Shown here: positions 5,931 through 6,135 of the stretch, piece by piece
Numbering within the stretch: position 1 is the stretch's first letter
How the letters are laid out: the number at the start of each line of letters is the position of its first letter
From: MGBC114079 sp964531385
GTDB taxonomy: Bacteria; Bacillota; Clostridia; Lachnospirales; CAG-274
Direction: 5' to 3'
Assembly: GCA_964531385.1 (NCBI GenBank)
Contig: CAZHGC010000058.1
Coordinates: 1-6,135 of the forward strand
Length of the DNA: 6,135 nt
Translations under genes and position numbers: made by a program
The notes under the pieces: generated by a model
Database searches by the model: none
What the model saw: only the letters and a program-made list of their open reading frames with translations
What the model was told of the DNA's origin: nothing

Positions 5931-6006
5931 GTCGAACTCATTTTAAAGTTTTCGTCCACCTTTTTCAAAAGGTGGTGGGGAGTTGGGGCAACGCCCCAAG
6001 GTCTTT
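5931..6006. repeat. Palindromic repeat A, right copy
   Basis: This is the near-identical, same-orientation partner of 36-108. Its palindromes are at 5956-5975 (CCACCTTTT / AAAAGGTGG) and 5983-5999 (TTGGGGC / GCCCCAA around AAC). It sits about 150 bp upstream of gyrA. The two copies of repeat A bracket all six genes of the window. Confidence 0.88.
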
Positions 6007-6051
6007 TCGCTTAAAGAGCATTTTTGGAAGTTTGAAACCTTTTTGCTATAG

Positions 6052-6067
6052 AAAAAGATTTCTTTTT
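6052..6067. repeat. Short A/T palindrome
   Basis: Arms AAAAAGA and TCTTTTT surround TT. It is very AT-rich and could be a weak terminator of a gene to the right or mere composition. The stretch 6007-6079 otherwise shows nothing I can name. Confidence 0.3.
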
Positions 6068-6079
6068 TATTTTCTTTCT

Positions 6080-6135
6080 CTTTTTTGGGCTTTGCCCAAA
6101 CCCACAAGCTTTTTGTAAAAAGCTTGCCAAAAACT
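6080..6135. repeat. Palindromic repeat B, copy 2 (cut by the window edge)
   Basis: It is identical over 56 bp to 5822-5877 and continues to the last base, so the true repeat may be longer. It carries the same two palindromes, the second at 6105-6126. The two copies start 258 bp apart. Confidence 0.92.

Noticed and set aside
5800..6079. gyrA promoter
   Set aside because: I looked for -35/-10 pairs on the minus strand and found only weak matches such as a TATAGC near 6047 without a fitting -35. None is good enough to list.
36..6135. Repeats as ends of an insertion sequence or composite transposon
   Set aside because: No transposase is present, the copies are direct and internally palindromic, there is no target-site duplication that I can see, and the enclosed genes are essential core genes.
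5813..6135. CRISPR array
   Set aside because: There are only two copies of each repeat, spacing is irregular, the repeats are long and multi-palindromic, and no cas genes are present.

Overview
The window is core genome from a low-GC Firmicute, most likely a member of the Clostridia. This rests on gene content, AT-rich third positions, GGAGG-type ribosome binding sites, frequent TTG starts and the classic Gram-positive order rpmH-rnpA-yidD-yidC-jag. I cannot fix the family or genus from the sequence alone. All six protein genes lie on the minus strand, so transcription runs from high to low coordinates: gyrA, rpmH, rnpA, yidD, yidC, jag.

Region by region: 1-166 holds no gene, only palindromic repeat sequence (36-108) downstream of jag. 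167-799 is jag/khpB. 805-2010 is yidC. 2044-2256 is yidD. 2374-2718 is rnpA. 2719-2929 is a hairpin-rich spacer with three GC-stem hairpins. 2930-3064 is rpmH, which is 44 codons from a TTG start. 3065-3303 is a very AT-rich spacer with a near-consensus sigma-A promoter for rpmH (TTGACT, 17 bp, TATAAT) and three TTGTAAT repeats 11 bp apart. 3304-5784 is gyrA. 5785-6135 has no gene and is packed with short palindromes, including an exact 56-bp direct repeat and a second copy of the repeat found at the left end.

The rpmH-jag block makes ribosomal protein L34, the RNase P protein and the YidC membrane insertion machinery with its companions YidD and KhpB. It looks like one transcription unit from the rpmH promoter, with hairpins between rpmH and rnpA that could reduce read-through so that far more L34 than RNase P protein is made. 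yidC and jag look translationally coupled.

The main oddity is the context. In most bacteria of this group rpmH sits next to a divergent dnaA at the replication origin, and gyrA follows gyrB on the other side. Here gyrA is directly upstream of rpmH on the same strand, and dnaA, dnaN, recF and gyrB are absent from the junction. The six-gene block is bracketed by two direct copies of a palindromic repeat, which is compatible with a repeat-mediated rearrangement. I see no mobile element, CRISPR array, tRNA or rRNA, and no unknown multi-gene system.
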